DNA from: Hyphomonas adhaerens MHS-3
Lineage (GTDB): Bacteria > Pseudomonadota > Alphaproteobacteria > Caulobacterales > Hyphomonadaceae
Length of the DNA stretch: 64,000 nt
Assembly: GCF_000685235.1 (NCBI RefSeq)
Contig: NZ_ARYH01000002.1
Span: forward strand, 62,001 to 126,000
Direction of reading: 5' to 3'
Numbering within the stretch: the first letter of the stretch is position 1; each line of letters starts with the position of its first letter. Below the pieces are notes generated by a model that was given only the letters and a program-made list of their open reading frames with translations, ran no database searches and was not told where the DNA came from. This document shows, in pieces, positions 19,548-28,361 of the stretch. A program made the position numbers and the translations under genes.

Positions 19548-20248
19548 AAGAGTTCTTCCAGGAACAGCTTGAGGCTGGCGAAACTGCGCCGGTCGGCATC
19601 GGCGTTATAGACCGTGCCCATGTTCATGTCGTTCGCGCCGAGAGTCGTGAAGGCGTGGTAGGACTGGCCGTGGGCATGCATTTGCCAGTCGGCACCTGCA
19701 GCGCCCATTTCCTTGGCGATCGCCAGGACATCGGCCGGCGGGGCCATCGGGTCCAGCCAGCCGTGTTCGATCAGCACTTTTGCGCTGATCTTCGGAGACG
19801 GAATGTTGTCGGCCGGGTTGAACAGGCCGTGGAACGAGGCGACGCCGAGCAGGTCCATGCCAGCGCGGGCCATGTCCAGCACGCAGAGGCCGCCGAAGCA
19901 GAAGCCGATGGCGGCTGTCTTAGAGGCATCGACGCCCGGCTGGGCCTTTGCAGCGGCAAGGCCGCCGGCGAGGCGCTTCTGGAGTTCCGCCCGGTCGCCG
20001 ACCAGCGGGTTCATCAGGGCCTGGTTTTCTTCGACGGTGGTGCCACGCTTGCCTTTTCCATAAACGTCCATGGCGAATGCGGCATAGCCAAGTTCATTGG
20101 CGACACGGCCTGCTTTCTGGATTTCGTTCTCGCCAAGGCCCGCCCAGGCATGTGCGATGGCCACGACAGGCAGGTTGGTCTTGCCTTCCGGGGCAAGGAA
20201 ATAGCCCTCATAGGTCTGGCCATCCACGGTGTAGTCGACTGCGGTCAT
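19544..20248 (-). CDS. Dienelactone hydrolase family protein
   Basis: 234-residue cytoplasmic alpha/beta hydrolase. The catalytic triad resembles dienelactone hydrolase: Cys117 in GFCFGGL, Asp166 in EHGWLDP and His198 in SYHAF. The start at 20248 is chosen over a longer frame because an AGAGAGGA ribosome binding site precedes it. No aromatic degradation genes are adjacent, so a role in chloroaromatic breakdown cannot be assumed; many homologues are general carboxylesterases. Confidence 0.85.
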   Translation of the reverse strand: MTAVDYTVDGQTYEGYFLAPEGKTNLPVVAIAHAWAGLGENEIQKAGRVANELGYAAFAMDVYGKGKRGTTVEENQALMNPLVGDRAELQKRLAGGLAAAKAQPGVDASKTAAIGFCFGGLCVLDMARAGMDLLGVASFHGLFNPADNIPSPKISAKVLIEHGWLDPMAPPADVLAIAKEMGAAGADWQMHAHGQSYHAFTTLGANDMNMGTVYNADADRRSFASLKLFLEELF

Positions 20249-20387
20249 GTTGAAATCCTCTCTTTCTGATGGGGCATTCATAGAGAGGCTGCGCCACGCC
20301 AATCAAGGGCAATGGCGATTAGTATGCGGATTCTAGACTTTTTCCTTATCTCTGGCGTCATGGACAAACCCGTTAGGAGTAATTCCC

Positions 20388-21224
20388 ATGGCTAAAGATA
20401 AAAAAACGAAAGCCAAGAAGGCCAAAAAGTCTGACACCCGCGTCAAGGCGGAGCAGGTCGGCAAGGCCATCGAAGCCCAATCGGCCGAGATGGCTCACAA
20501 GATCTGGCTCGCTGGCGTTGGTGCCTATGGCAAGGCCTATGACAAGGCGCTTGCGAATGCCAACACCTTCAACAAGCAGTCGACTGAATTGTTCGATGAA
20601 CTGGTGAAGCGCGGCGAAAAGATTGAAACCGACGTGAAGACCCGCTTCTCGGAAGACGAGCGCGTGACCAAGGCAACCAAAACGGTCGCCAAGGCCAATG
20701 CGGCCGCCCGTCAGTTTCAGGCTGAGGCCTATGACCGGTTCGAAGCCCGTATGGAACGCATGCGTGATCTGCTGGGCGTGAAACAGGTGAGCGAGCAGAC
20801 CTCGAAACTGGCAACCAAGATCGACAAGCTCGAGGACGAAGTTGCCGAGACGGTCGCCAAATCAAAGGACCGGCTGAGCAAAGTGGACCTCAAGGCCCGC
20901 ATTGCACGCCTTTCGGCCGAGATCGAAGCCGTCGCTGGTGAAACCGGTGCGGATATCGCCAAGACGGCCAAGAAGGCTGCTGGCAAGACCTCCAAGGCCA
21001 TGAAGGCCGCAATGGCTGCGCCGGAAGCCTCCGATGATCTCTCGCAGATCACAGGGGTTGGCCCGGCCATGGTGAAAAAGCTGAACGATGCCGGCATCTA
21101 CAGCTTTGCCCAACTGGCCGCGCTGAAAAAGGCCGATGCTGAAGCGCTCGACGCGAAGATCGGTGCCCGTGGCCGCGTTGTCCGGGATGGCTGGGTCAAG
21201 CAGGCCAAGGCCCTCGCAAAGTAA
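20388..21224 (+). CDS. PhaF/PhaI-type phasin fused to a helix-hairpin-helix domain
   Basis: 278 residues. A lysine-rich N-terminus (2-20) precedes an amphipathic phasin region with IWLAGVGAYGKAYDKA (39-54) and a coiled-coil stretch (about 95-185), as in PHA granule proteins. A short Lys/Ala segment (190-210, AKTAKKAAGKTSKAMKAA) recalls the histone-like tail of Pseudomonas PhaF. The C-terminus (216-276) is a helix-hairpin-helix unit (ITGVGPAMVKKLNDAGIYSF). AGGAG precedes the ATG. It lies beside the PHA synthase regulator, supporting a granule-surface role; nucleoid attachment through the C-terminus is inference. Confidence 0.8.
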   Translation: MAKDKKTKAKKAKKSDTRVKAEQVGKAIEAQSAEMAHKIWLAGVGAYGKAYDKALANANTFNKQSTELFDELVKRGEKIETDVKTRFSEDERVTKATKTVAKANAAARQFQAEAYDRFEARMERMRDLLGVKQVSEQTSKLATKIDKLEDEVAETVAKSKDRLSKVDLKARIARLSAEIEAVAGETGADIAKTAKKAAGKTSKAMKAAMAAPEASDDLSQITGVGPAMVKKLNDAGIYSFAQLAALKKADAEALDAKIGARGRVVRDGWVKQAKALAK

Positions 21225-21232
21225 TCAGGGCA

Positions 21233-21259
21233 GGCGGGCCGCTGTAAGGGCGGCCCGCC
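21233..21259. terminator. GC-rich hairpin between phasin and TetR genes
   Basis: Perfect 10-bp stem GGCGGGCCGC (21233-21242) with 21250-21259 and a seven-base loop, placed between two convergent stops. It lacks a U-tract and could serve both strands. Confidence 0.6.
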
Positions 21260-21260
21260 G

Positions 21261-21893
21261 CTATGTCCTGTTGGCTTCGTAGTGCGAGATCATCCGGGAG
21301 AGAGCGTCGAACCCGTTCTCGCCCATGTACGGAACGATCAGGCACATGACCTGGAACACGGTCTTGTGGATCAGGGCGGCGCCTTCAAGATTGCTCCGGT
21401 TCATTGCGTCGGCTTCCAGCCAGAATGTCAGCGACATCATGATCTGGTCGGTCAGCGCCTCACTCAGGCGGGGATCTATCGTCAGGACGTCGGCTTTGCC
21501 GAGATCAGCCAGGACGTTGTGGATCGTCGTGCGCTGTTCAGCGACAAGGGAGCGAAAACGGCTGGCGAGGTCCGGATAGCGGTCAAGCAATACGCCGAGG
21601 TTCCGGTAGAAGAAGCGGAAATCGTAGATCTCTTCGAGGATGATGTAGAGATAAACCCAATTGTCTTCGATGGAGGTGACCTGTCCGCGTGAACCGCGCA
21701 GGATGACCCGCATCTCTTCCTCGAAGGCGTCGAACAGGGCCCGGATGATCGCGTCCTTGCCCTTGAAATGGTAATAGAGGTTGCCGGGGCTGATGCCCAG
21801 AGCATTGGAGATGTCGACAGCCGTCTGCTGCGCTTCGCCTTCATCATTGAAGAGAAGCAAGCTGACATGGAGGATGCGATCACGTGTCTTCAT
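21261..21893 (-). CDS. TetR family transcriptional regulator (PhaD-like)
   Basis: 210 residues from MKTRDRILHVSL. A TTG-initiated extension of 19 residues is possible but lacks support. The N-terminal TetR helix-turn-helix is clear (QQTAVDISNALGISPGNLYYHFKGKDAIIRALF, about 20-52); the C-terminal ligand-binding domain is divergent. Its position between a phasin and phaC, divergent from phaC, matches phaD of the Pseudomonas medium-chain PHA cluster, which responds to a fatty-acid metabolite. Assignment as PhaD rests on context. Confidence 0.8.
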   Translation of the reverse strand: MKTRDRILHVSLLLFNDEGEAQQTAVDISNALGISPGNLYYHFKGKDAIIRALFDAFEEEMRVILRGSRGQVTSIEDNWVYLYIILEEIYDFRFFYRNLGVLLDRYPDLASRFRSLVAEQRTTIHNVLADLGKADVLTIDPRLSEALTDQIMMSLTFWLEADAMNRSNLEGAALIHKTVFQVMCLIVPYMGENGFDALSRMISHYEANRT

Positions 21894-21963
21894 TGGCTTG
21901 AAGGCGGAGTTTGACACGCAATTCTGACTATGAAACGAATTTTCTTTCAAAGTTTACAAGTAA

Positions 21964-21984
21964 CTCTTTCCTCGAATGAAAGAG
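21964..21984. promoter_or_regulatory. Perfect palindrome in the TetR-phaC intergenic region
   Basis: CTCTTTC-N7-GAAAGAG, in an AT-rich stretch between the divergent regulator and PHA synthase genes, 67 bases before the phaC start. Size and symmetry suit a TetR-family dimer, so it may be the autoregulatory operator. Confidence 0.5.
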
Positions 21985-22051
21985 ACATAAAGATAAACAA
22001 GAGCTGGCGGGCGTTAAGTACATGCTCTCTGGCAGTCTCGGGGAGGGACGA

Positions 22052-23740
22052 ATGACGACGCCGAAGGATGAAATCGCCAAAAGTGCGGCCGAAACCACGC
22101 TGGCCATCAACCCGCTTATGGGCGGGATCAATCGTGAGGAATTGCTGGGCGCTGTGGCGATGATGCTGCGTTCGACCATGACGAACCCGGTCACAACCGC
22201 AAAATCCGCCTCAAAGATCGCCAAGGAAAATGCCAGCATCCTGCTCGGCAAGTCCAAACGGAAGGCCGATCCGAAAGATCGCCGGTTCCGTGATCCGGCA
22301 TGGGAACATAACCCTTTCTACCGGCGCGGCATGCAGGCCTATCTGGCAACGCAGGAACACCTGAACGACTGGGTGTCCGACCTGAAGATGACCGAACTGG
22401 AGCATGCGCGGGCCAAGTTCGTCATGGGCATGATCACGGATGCTCTGGCCCCGACCAATTCTCTTATTGGTAATCCGGCCGCCACCAAGCGTGTCGTCGA
22501 CTCGGGTGGGTTGTCGCTCCTCAAGGGATTGAAGAATGCCTACACGGACCTGACCAAAAATGGCGGCATGCCAAGCCAGGTCGACAAACGGCCTTTCAAG
22601 GTGGGCGAGAATCTCGCCGTGTCCGAAGGGCAGGTGATCTGGAAGAACGAGATGCTGGAGCTGATCCAGTACGCCCCGACGACGGAGAAAGTGCATCGCA
22701 CGCCGATCCTGATCATCCCGCCACAGATCAACAAATATTATGCGATGGATTTGTCGCCCGTCACGTCGATGGTGCAATTCCTGCTCGCCACGGGACAGCA
22801 GACATTTGTGGTGTCGTGGCGCAACCCGAAGCGTGAAAATGCTGACTGGGGGATGCAGGAATATATCGACAGTCTGATTCAGGCGAGCGAAGTCGTCCGT
22901 CAGGTGACAAAGTCCAAAAAAATAAATGTCTCCGGAGCCTGTTCCGGCGGAATCACGACGGCCACCCTTGCCAGCCTGTTCGCAGCGGCGGGAGACGACC
23001 GGATCAATTCCATCACATTCATGGTCTGTGTGCTGAACCCGCAGAAGGACGATAGTGAGCTGGGCCAGATTGTTTCTGATGGAAGCCTGGAAATCGCACG
23101 ATCCTATTCCAAGAAGAAGGGGATCCTGAAGGGCGACGACCTTGCGCGCATGTTCGCATGGATGCGGCCGAACGACCTGATCTGGAACTATGTGGTCAAC
23201 AACTACCTGATGGGTGAGGACCCGGCGCCGTTCGACGTCCTCTACTGGAACAACGACTCCACCAATCTTCCGGCGCAGTTGCACTCGGACTATCTGGACC
23301 TCGGGCTGAACCAGCCCTTCGACCATCCGGGCGAATACGAAGTGGCCGGGCATATGCTGGACATGTCAAAAGTCACGGCGGACGCTTTTGTCGTTGCCGG
23401 ACTTACGGATCACATCACACCCTGGAAGGCCTGTTACCGTACGGCTGGTTTGCTCGGATCGGAGAATGTCGAGTTCATTCTGTCGTCCAGCGGCCACATC
23501 CAGTCTCTGCTCAACCCGCCGGGAAACCCCAAGGCAAAAATGTTCCGGAATCCAAGTATTGCGCCGACCGCGGATGAGTGGGCCGCCGGTGCAACGGAAG
23601 AAGCCGGCAGCTGGTGGCCGGTCTGGGGCGAATGGTTGAAGGAGCGCTCAGGTGCACTGAAAACTGCACCAAAGGCTTGCGGGAGTGAGGCTTTCCAGCC
23701 TCTTTACCCCGCACCGGGCCATTACGTCTTCGACGAATAG
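22052..23740 (+). CDS. phaC: Class II-like poly(3-hydroxyalkanoate) synthase
   Basis: Polymerises (R)-3-hydroxyacyl-CoA on granules. The 562-residue length matches Pseudomonas class II enzymes. The lipase-like box GACSGG gives nucleophile Cys297, with Asp453 (GLTDHITPW) and His482 (SSGHIQS) completing the triad at almost the same numbering as class II PhaC. IIPPQINKYYAMDLSP and YWNNDSTNLP are also conserved. The start is fixed by GGGAGGGA before ATG 22052. Medium-chain specificity is inferred from the class. A depolymerase gene follows after 11 bases. Confidence 0.93.
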   Translation: MTTPKDEIAKSAAETTLAINPLMGGINREELLGAVAMMLRSTMTNPVTTAKSASKIAKENASILLGKSKRKADPKDRRFRDPAWEHNPFYRRGMQAYLATQEHLNDWVSDLKMTELEHARAKFVMGMITDALAPTNSLIGNPAATKRVVDSGGLSLLKGLKNAYTDLTKNGGMPSQVDKRPFKVGENLAVSEGQVIWKNEMLELIQYAPTTEKVHRTPILIIPPQINKYYAMDLSPVTSMVQFLLATGQQTFVVSWRNPKRENADWGMQEYIDSLIQASEVVRQVTKSKKINVSGACSGGITTATLASLFAAAGDDRINSITFMVCVLNPQKDDSELGQIVSDGSLEIARSYSKKKGILKGDDLARMFAWMRPNDLIWNYVVNNYLMGEDPAPFDVLYWNNDSTNLPAQLHSDYLDLGLNQPFDHPGEYEVAGHMLDMSKVTADAFVVAGLTDHITPWKACYRTAGLLGSENVEFILSSSGHIQSLLNPPGNPKAKMFRNPSIAPTADEWAAGATEEAGSWWPVWGEWLKERSGALKTAPKACGSEAFQPLYPAPGHYVFDE

Positions 23741-23751
23741 GGCCCGGCAGG

Positions 23752-24606
23752 ATGATAGCGGAAGTGTCAGGCATGCCCGAACAACGCCCACAGATTACCA
23801 TGCAGGACGTGGATGGACTGCAGCTGCGGACGGCTTTCTGGCCGGCCAGGGAAGCCAAAGGCAACCTGCCGCTGCTGTTTTTCAATGGTATCGGGGCCAA
23901 CCTGGAGCTGACCCAGGGGCTTGGAGACATGTTCCCTGACCGGGATGTCATCACCTTCGATGTGCCGGGTGTCGGCAAAAGCCCGGTCACGCAGTGGCCC
24001 TACCGGCCGTGGATGCTCGCCCGCTGGGCGCGCAAGCTGCTGGACCAGTTTCATATCGACGAAGTCGATGTGATGGGGGTTTCGTGGGGCGGCGCCCTGG
24101 CGCAGCAATTTGCCTTTCAGTACCGCAACCGCGTCGGCAAGCTGATCCTGTGTGCCACGAGTGCCGGCATGACCATGATCCCGGGCCGTCCGAAATCCTT
24201 GTCGAAAATGGTCGATGCCCGGCGCTACACAGACCCCGAATTCATGCGTGAAAGCTTCAGTGCGCTGTATGGCGACGCGGTGGACGGGGAAGTGGGGCGG
24301 CATATCGACAACCTGCTGCCGCCGGATCCGCGCGGTTATTTCTACCAGTTGCTCGCCTTCATCGGTTGGTCGAGCCTGCCATTCATCCGCTTCATGAAGA
24401 TGCCGTCACTGGTGATTATGGGCGACGAAGACACGATTGTACCGGTTGCGAACGGGCACATCCTGCGCATGGGATTGCCGAAGTCGCGCCTGCATGTCGT
24501 CGAAGGCGGCGGACACCTGTTCCTCGTGACCCGCGCAGCCGAAACGGCGGAAATCATCCGCGAGTTTCTGGATGCCCCCGAAGAACTTGCTGACGTCGCA
24601 GCCTGA
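23752..24606 (+). CDS. phaZ: Poly(3-hydroxyalkanoate) depolymerase, alpha/beta hydrolase
   Basis: 284-residue intracellular hydrolase resembling the medium-chain PHA depolymerase of Pseudomonas. Nucleophile Ser111 is in GVSWGGALAQQFA, acid Asp225/227 in MGDEDTIVP and His255 in EGGGHLFLV. It has no signal peptide. It directly follows phaC, giving synthesis and mobilisation in one operon. ATG at 23773 (MPEQRPQ) is an alternative start; neither has an ideal ribosome binding site. Assignment over a generic alpha/beta hydrolase relies on the motif and the gene order. Confidence 0.85.
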   Translation: MIAEVSGMPEQRPQITMQDVDGLQLRTAFWPAREAKGNLPLLFFNGIGANLELTQGLGDMFPDRDVITFDVPGVGKSPVTQWPYRPWMLARWARKLLDQFHIDEVDVMGVSWGGALAQQFAFQYRNRVGKLILCATSAGMTMIPGRPKSLSKMVDARRYTDPEFMRESFSALYGDAVDGEVGRHIDNLLPPDPRGYFYQLLAFIGWSSLPFIRFMKMPSLVIMGDEDTIVPVANGHILRMGLPKSRLHVVEGGGHLFLVTRAAETAEIIREFLDAPEELADVAA

Positions 24607-24608
24607 CC

Positions 24609-25211
24609 TCAGGCATTCGCGACTTTCAACTCCACGCGTTCTTCCAGCGCTTCACAGACCGCGTCTGCGATGGAAAGCCCGTCGCTGCCCTGTCCAATGG
24701 AATTGAATGCCGCGCGGCAGGCTTCGACATGAAGATTGATCAGCGCAGCATTCTCGCCGGGGCGGGTCTCGGTCAGCAGGCGGCTGAGAGAGCCGCACAG
24801 CCGGGCAATCGCGGGGTAGCCATATGAATTGGCTGCGCCCTTGATGTTGTGGGCTGCGGTGAAAACCGCGCGGTAGTCTTCCGCGGTTGCGTCTGCGCCG
24901 CGGGCGACGGTCCAGGCGCGGACCAGCGCGTCCAGATCACCGCGCATCCAGGCCTCGAACTGGCCGGACAGCGAGTCGACGGCATCTTCGGCAAGGCTGC
25001 CCAGAATTTCCGTGCCGACTCTGTCCGATCCCATGGTGTCCGGTTCCATGGTGTCCGGCTCATGCGTTTCGATCGGGATCTCTGCGGCTTGGCGCGTCTG
25101 GACCGGGGCGGCTGGTTTGATCACGCGGCCGATGTCGATGGTGACTTCGGCGGTGTTGGTATTCGATGATTTACGCCGGGTCGGCAGGGCGGTCAGCAGA
25201 TTCTTGAACAT
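24609..25211 (-). CDS. Hpt domain-containing phosphotransfer protein
   Basis: 200 residues. The C-terminal half (about 75-195) is a histidine phosphotransfer helical bundle with phospho-accepting His121 in AAHNIKGAANSYG. The N-terminal 70 residues are low complexity and hold a short tandem repeat (EPDTM twice at 51-60). GGAGTG upstream supports the ATG at 25211. No kinase or receiver is adjacent, so it is an orphan phosphorelay component. Its stop is two bases from that of convergent phaZ. Confidence 0.85.
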   Translation of the reverse strand: MFKNLLTALPTRRKSSNTNTAEVTIDIGRVIKPAAPVQTRQAAEIPIETHEPDTMEPDTMGSDRVGTEILGSLAEDAVDSLSGQFEAWMRGDLDALVRAWTVARGADATAEDYRAVFTAAHNIKGAANSYGYPAIARLCGSLSRLLTETRPGENAALINLHVEACRAAFNSIGQGSDGLSIADAVCEALEERVELKVANA

Positions 25212-25266
25212 TGGGCACTCCTGAGCGCTCAATAAACCGTCCAAGCCTTAAAAATATCCTAGGAAA

Positions 25267-26034
25267 TCAGAAGCCGAACTGTTCCCGGAGAATGCGTTCA
25301 TCCAGGGCATGACCGGGGTCGAACAGCATGGTCAGCCGTTTGCTGCGATCGGCCTCGACCCGGACGGTGGCGATGTCCCGCACCTCCTGGTTGTCGGCAG
25401 CGGCGGCAACGGGGCGGCGGTCCGGCGCGATGACTTCGATGATCACTTTTGCATCGTGGCGAAGCAGCGCGCCGCGCCACCGGCGGGGGCGGAAGGCGCT
25501 GACCGGCGTGAGCGCCAGCAAATTGGCCCCGATCGGCAGGATCGGGCCATGAGCGGAGAGGTTGTAAGCGGTCGAACCGGCCGGCGTCGCGACCATGACG
25601 CCATCACACGAGAGTTCCTCCATGCGCACCTTGCCATCCACCGTGATGCGGAGCCGGGCCGTCTGGGCCGTTTCGCGGAACAGGGACACTTCGTTGATCG
25701 CAAGGGCCGTGTGTTCCTGGCCATGAAAATCGGTCGCCACCATGCTGAGCGGGATGATCTGGGCCCGTTCCGCGGCGTTGACGCGTTCAACTAGGTCATC
25801 TTCCCGGTATTCGTTCATCAGGAAGCCGATCGTGCCCCGGTTCATGCCGTAAACGGGCTTTGAATCGCCAAAGCGGCGGCGCAACGAATCCAGCATGGCG
25901 CCATCCCCCCCAAGCGCGACAACGACGTCAGCCTCGGCTTCACTGTGCTGTCCATAGCGCTGAACAAGCGTGGGCAGGGCGGCCTGGGCTTCAGGACGTT
26001 TGGAGGCGAAAAAGGCAAAACGAAGTGAACTCAT
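25267..26034 (-). CDS. nadK: NAD kinase
   Basis: Makes NADP from NAD and ATP. 255 residues with the diagnostic GGDG motif ([12 protein letters not shown], about 40-51), NEVSLFRE and the glycine-rich [19 protein letters not shown]-binding segment. The start at 26034 ([17 protein letters not shown]) matches family N-termini; a 21-residue upstream extension is rejected. It lies behind the Hpt gene orientation-wise, with 55 bases between them. Confidence 0.95.
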   Translation of the reverse strand: MSSLRFAFFASKRPEAQAALPTLVQRYGQHSEAEADVVVALGGDGAMLDSLRRRFGDSKPVYGMNRGTIGFLMNEYREDDLVERVNAAERAQIIPLSMVATDFHGQEHTALAINEVSLFRETAQTARLRITVDGKVRMEELSCDGVMVATPAGSTAYNLSAHGPILPIGANLLALTPVSAFRPRRWRGALLRHDAKVIIEVIAPDRRPVAAAADNQEVRDIATVRVEADRSKRLTMLFDPGHALDERILREQFGF

Positions 26035-26180
26035 CGGACCCATGTGGTTGAGGTTCCGCAGCGGCGTCAAGACGTCGGTTTGCAAGTGAGCGGCCAAGCG
26101 TGACGGAGGCGTCAGCTTTGGAGTGGCGAAGGCTGGGCTTTTGGGCTAAGTTGCCCCCAAGAACAAAGGGAGACAGAGAC

Positions 26181-26972
26181 ATGGCCGACGGCAACCAGAA
26201 GGTCGAAATCCGCAATGCGGTGAGCGCAGAAGAGTGGCAGGCGCGTGTGGACCTTGCGGCGCTTTACCGTCTGACGGCCATGTATGGCTGGGACGACATG
26301 ATTTTCACCCACATCTCCCACCGCGTGCCGGGGCCGGAGCACCACTTCCTGATCAACCCCTATGGCTATTTCTTCGAAGAGATCACCGCATCTTCGCTGG
26401 TGAAGGTCGATCTGGACGGCAACATCGTTCAGGAAACCGATTCCATGATCAATCCGGCGGGCTTCACGATCCATTCGGCCATCCACGCTGCCCGCGAAGA
26501 CGCAAAATGCGTGATGCACGTACATACGGATCAGGGGGTGGCGGTGTCTGCCCAGAAGGAAGGCCTGTTGCCGCTCAGCCAGACGGCCATGACGGTGCGC
26601 GAAGACGTCGCCTACCATGATTATGAAGGCATCGCGCTCGACCTGGACGAGCGGGACCGCCTGGTGGCCGATCTGGGCCCGAAGAAGCACTCCATGATCC
26701 TGCGCAACCATGGCACGCTGACCTGCGGGGAAACCGCTGCGATGACCTTCACGCGCATGTTCTTCCTTGAGCGTGCCTGCACCATGCAGGTCATGGCCCT
26801 CTCGGCCGGACGTGACGGGGTGATCGAATGCGGTGAGTCGCTGCAGGACAAGGTGGCCGGGCAGGGCGGCCTGACAAAGGAAAGCTCCGGCATGGCTATG
26901 CTGTCCCAAAAGCTGGTCTGGCCGGCGCTTCTGCGGAAACTGGACCGTGAATATCCGGGTTATGACGCCTAA
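26181..26972 (+). CDS. Class II aldolase/adducin family protein
   Basis: 263-residue zinc-dependent aldolase-fold protein. Zinc-ligand histidines appear in MHVHTDQG (about residue 116) and LRNHGTLTCG (about 178). The first part (RVDLAALYRLTAMYGWDDMIFTHISHRVPG) is the conserved nucleotide-sugar-like aldolase start. GGGAGA 12 bases before the ATG supports the start. Substrate unknown; fuculose-phosphate and ribulose-phosphate aldolases share the fold, but the bacterial group this resembles is mostly uncharacterised. Confidence 0.85.
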   Translation: MADGNQKVEIRNAVSAEEWQARVDLAALYRLTAMYGWDDMIFTHISHRVPGPEHHFLINPYGYFFEEITASSLVKVDLDGNIVQETDSMINPAGFTIHSAIHAAREDAKCVMHVHTDQGVAVSAQKEGLLPLSQTAMTVREDVAYHDYEGIALDLDERDRLVADLGPKKHSMILRNHGTLTCGETAAMTFTRMFFLERACTMQVMALSAGRDGVIECGESLQDKVAGQGGLTKESSGMAMLSQKLVWPALLRKLDREYPGYDA

Positions 26973-27077
26973 GTAGTCTCCCGGATGCGACAAAAGCGGC
27001 GAAAACGCTATCAGCCCATTAAATGTCGCTTCGGAAGCGTCTAAGTAATTTCACGGAGCTTACGAGGGATAAGCATT

Positions 27078-28295
27078 ATGAAACACCTGAAGGCCTTTGA
27101 GGATGCCCTCGGCAATATTCATTCTGAGGGACGCTACCGCGTCTTTATTGACCTGCAGCGTCATAAAGGACGGTTCCCGAAGGCGACGGCGCGCTTCGAA
27201 GACGGCGAGCGCGAAGTAACCATCTGGTGTTCGAACGATTACCTGGGCATGGGTCAGGACGACGACGTCATCAATTCCATGCACGATGCAATCGACAGCT
27301 TCGGGGCCGGGTCTGGTGGCACGCGCAATATTTCCGGCACGACCCGCTATCATGTCGAACTTGAGCGTGAACTCGCTGACCTTCACGAGAAGGAAGCGGC
27401 ACTGCTCTTCACCTCCGGCTATGTGTCCAACGACGCGACCCTGTCGACACTCGGCAAGATCATGAAAGACCTGATCATCTATTCCGATCAGCTCAATCAT
27501 GCCTCGATGATCGAGGGCATTCGCCGTTCGGGCGCTGATTACCGCGTGTTCCGTCACAATGACGTGGATCACCTGCGGTCCCTTCTGGAGAATGACGATT
27601 CGGACCGTCCGAAAGTGATCGCATTCGAGAGCGTCTACTCCATGGACGGCGATTTCGGCCGCATGAAGGAGATCTGCGACCTGGCCGATGAGTTCAATGC
27701 GCTGACCTACCTGGATGAGGTGCATGCTGTCGGCATGTACGGTCAGGAAGGCGCGGGTGTGGCGCAGATGCTGGGCGTTGCCGATCGGATCGACATTGTC
27801 GAAGGCACGCTTGGCAAAGCGTTCGGTGTGATGGGTGGCTATATCGCGTCCAAGGCGACCGTCATTGATGCCATCCGTTCGATGGCGTCCGGCTTCATCT
27901 TCAGCACGTCGACCTGTCCGGTGATGGCAGCCGGCGCACTGGCCAGCATCCAGAAGCTGCGTACCGACGAGGGCCGCAAACTGCGCGCCATCCATCAGGC
28001 CAAGGCCGCAGAATTGAAGCAGAAGTTCCGCGATGCAGGCTTGCCGGTGATGGACTCGCCGTCACACATCGTGCCGCTGCTGGTGGGCGATCCGGAGCGT
28101 TGCAAGGCCCTGTCCGACACGTTGCTGTTCGACTTCGGCATTTATGTTCAGCCGATCAATTACCCGACCGTGCCGCGCGGCACCGAGCGTCTGCGCTTCA
28201 CGCCAAGTCCGGTGCACGACGCCGTCATGATGGACGAGCTTGTCGAGGCGATCCTGGCGGTCTGGAAGCAGCTCGGCCTCGATAAGGCCGCCTGA
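27078..28295 (+). CDS. hemA: 5-aminolevulinate synthase
   Basis: First step of haem synthesis by the C4 (Shemin) pathway, condensing glycine with succinyl-CoA. The 405-residue PLP enzyme contains the glycine-rich [25 protein letters not shown] and the PLP lysine in [13 protein letters not shown]. This pathway is characteristic of Alphaproteobacteria. A GAGGG ribosome binding site precedes the ATG. Its terminator overlaps the end of convergent mucR. glyA, which interconverts its substrate glycine, is nearby. Confidence 0.97.
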   Translation: MKHLKAFEDALGNIHSEGRYRVFIDLQRHKGRFPKATARFEDGEREVTIWCSNDYLGMGQDDDVINSMHDAIDSFGAGSGGTRNISGTTRYHVELERELADLHEKEAALLFTSGYVSNDATLSTLGKIMKDLIIYSDQLNHASMIEGIRRSGADYRVFRHNDVDHLRSLLENDDSDRPKVIAFESVYSMDGDFGRMKEICDLADEFNALTYLDEVHAVGMYGQEGAGVAQMLGVADRIDIVEGTLGKAFGVMGGYIASKATVIDAIRSMASGFIFSTSTCPVMAAGALASIQKLRTDEGRKLRAIHQAKAAELKQKFRDAGLPVMDSPSHIVPLLVGDPERCKALSDTLLFDFGIYVQPINYPTVPRGTERLRFTPSPVHDAVMMDELVEAILAVWKQLGLDKAA

Positions 28296-28326
28296 TTCAG
28301 CGTGTGATCAATCGAATTTGAATGGG

Positions 28327-28361
28327 ATAGGCGCCTTCAGGGCGCCTATTTCTTTTTCTTG
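28327..28361 (+). terminator. Intrinsic terminator of hemA overlapping the mucR 3' end
   Basis: Perfect 9-bp stem ATAGGCGCC (28327-28335) with 28341-28349, loop TTCAG, then TTTCTTTTTCTT. The T-rich tail is the antisense of the terminal lysine codons of mucR (stop at 28346-28348). Confidence 0.9.

Noticed and set aside
20257-20288. CCTCTCT/AGAGAGG inverted repeat and CTCTTTC half-site upstream of the dienelactone hydrolase, resembling the phaC palindrome
   Set aside because: The left arm coincides with the ribosome binding site of that gene, so the similarity is probably due to SD sequence.
22211-23353. 380-codon open frame antisense to phaC
   Set aside because: Lies entirely within phaC and has no family features.
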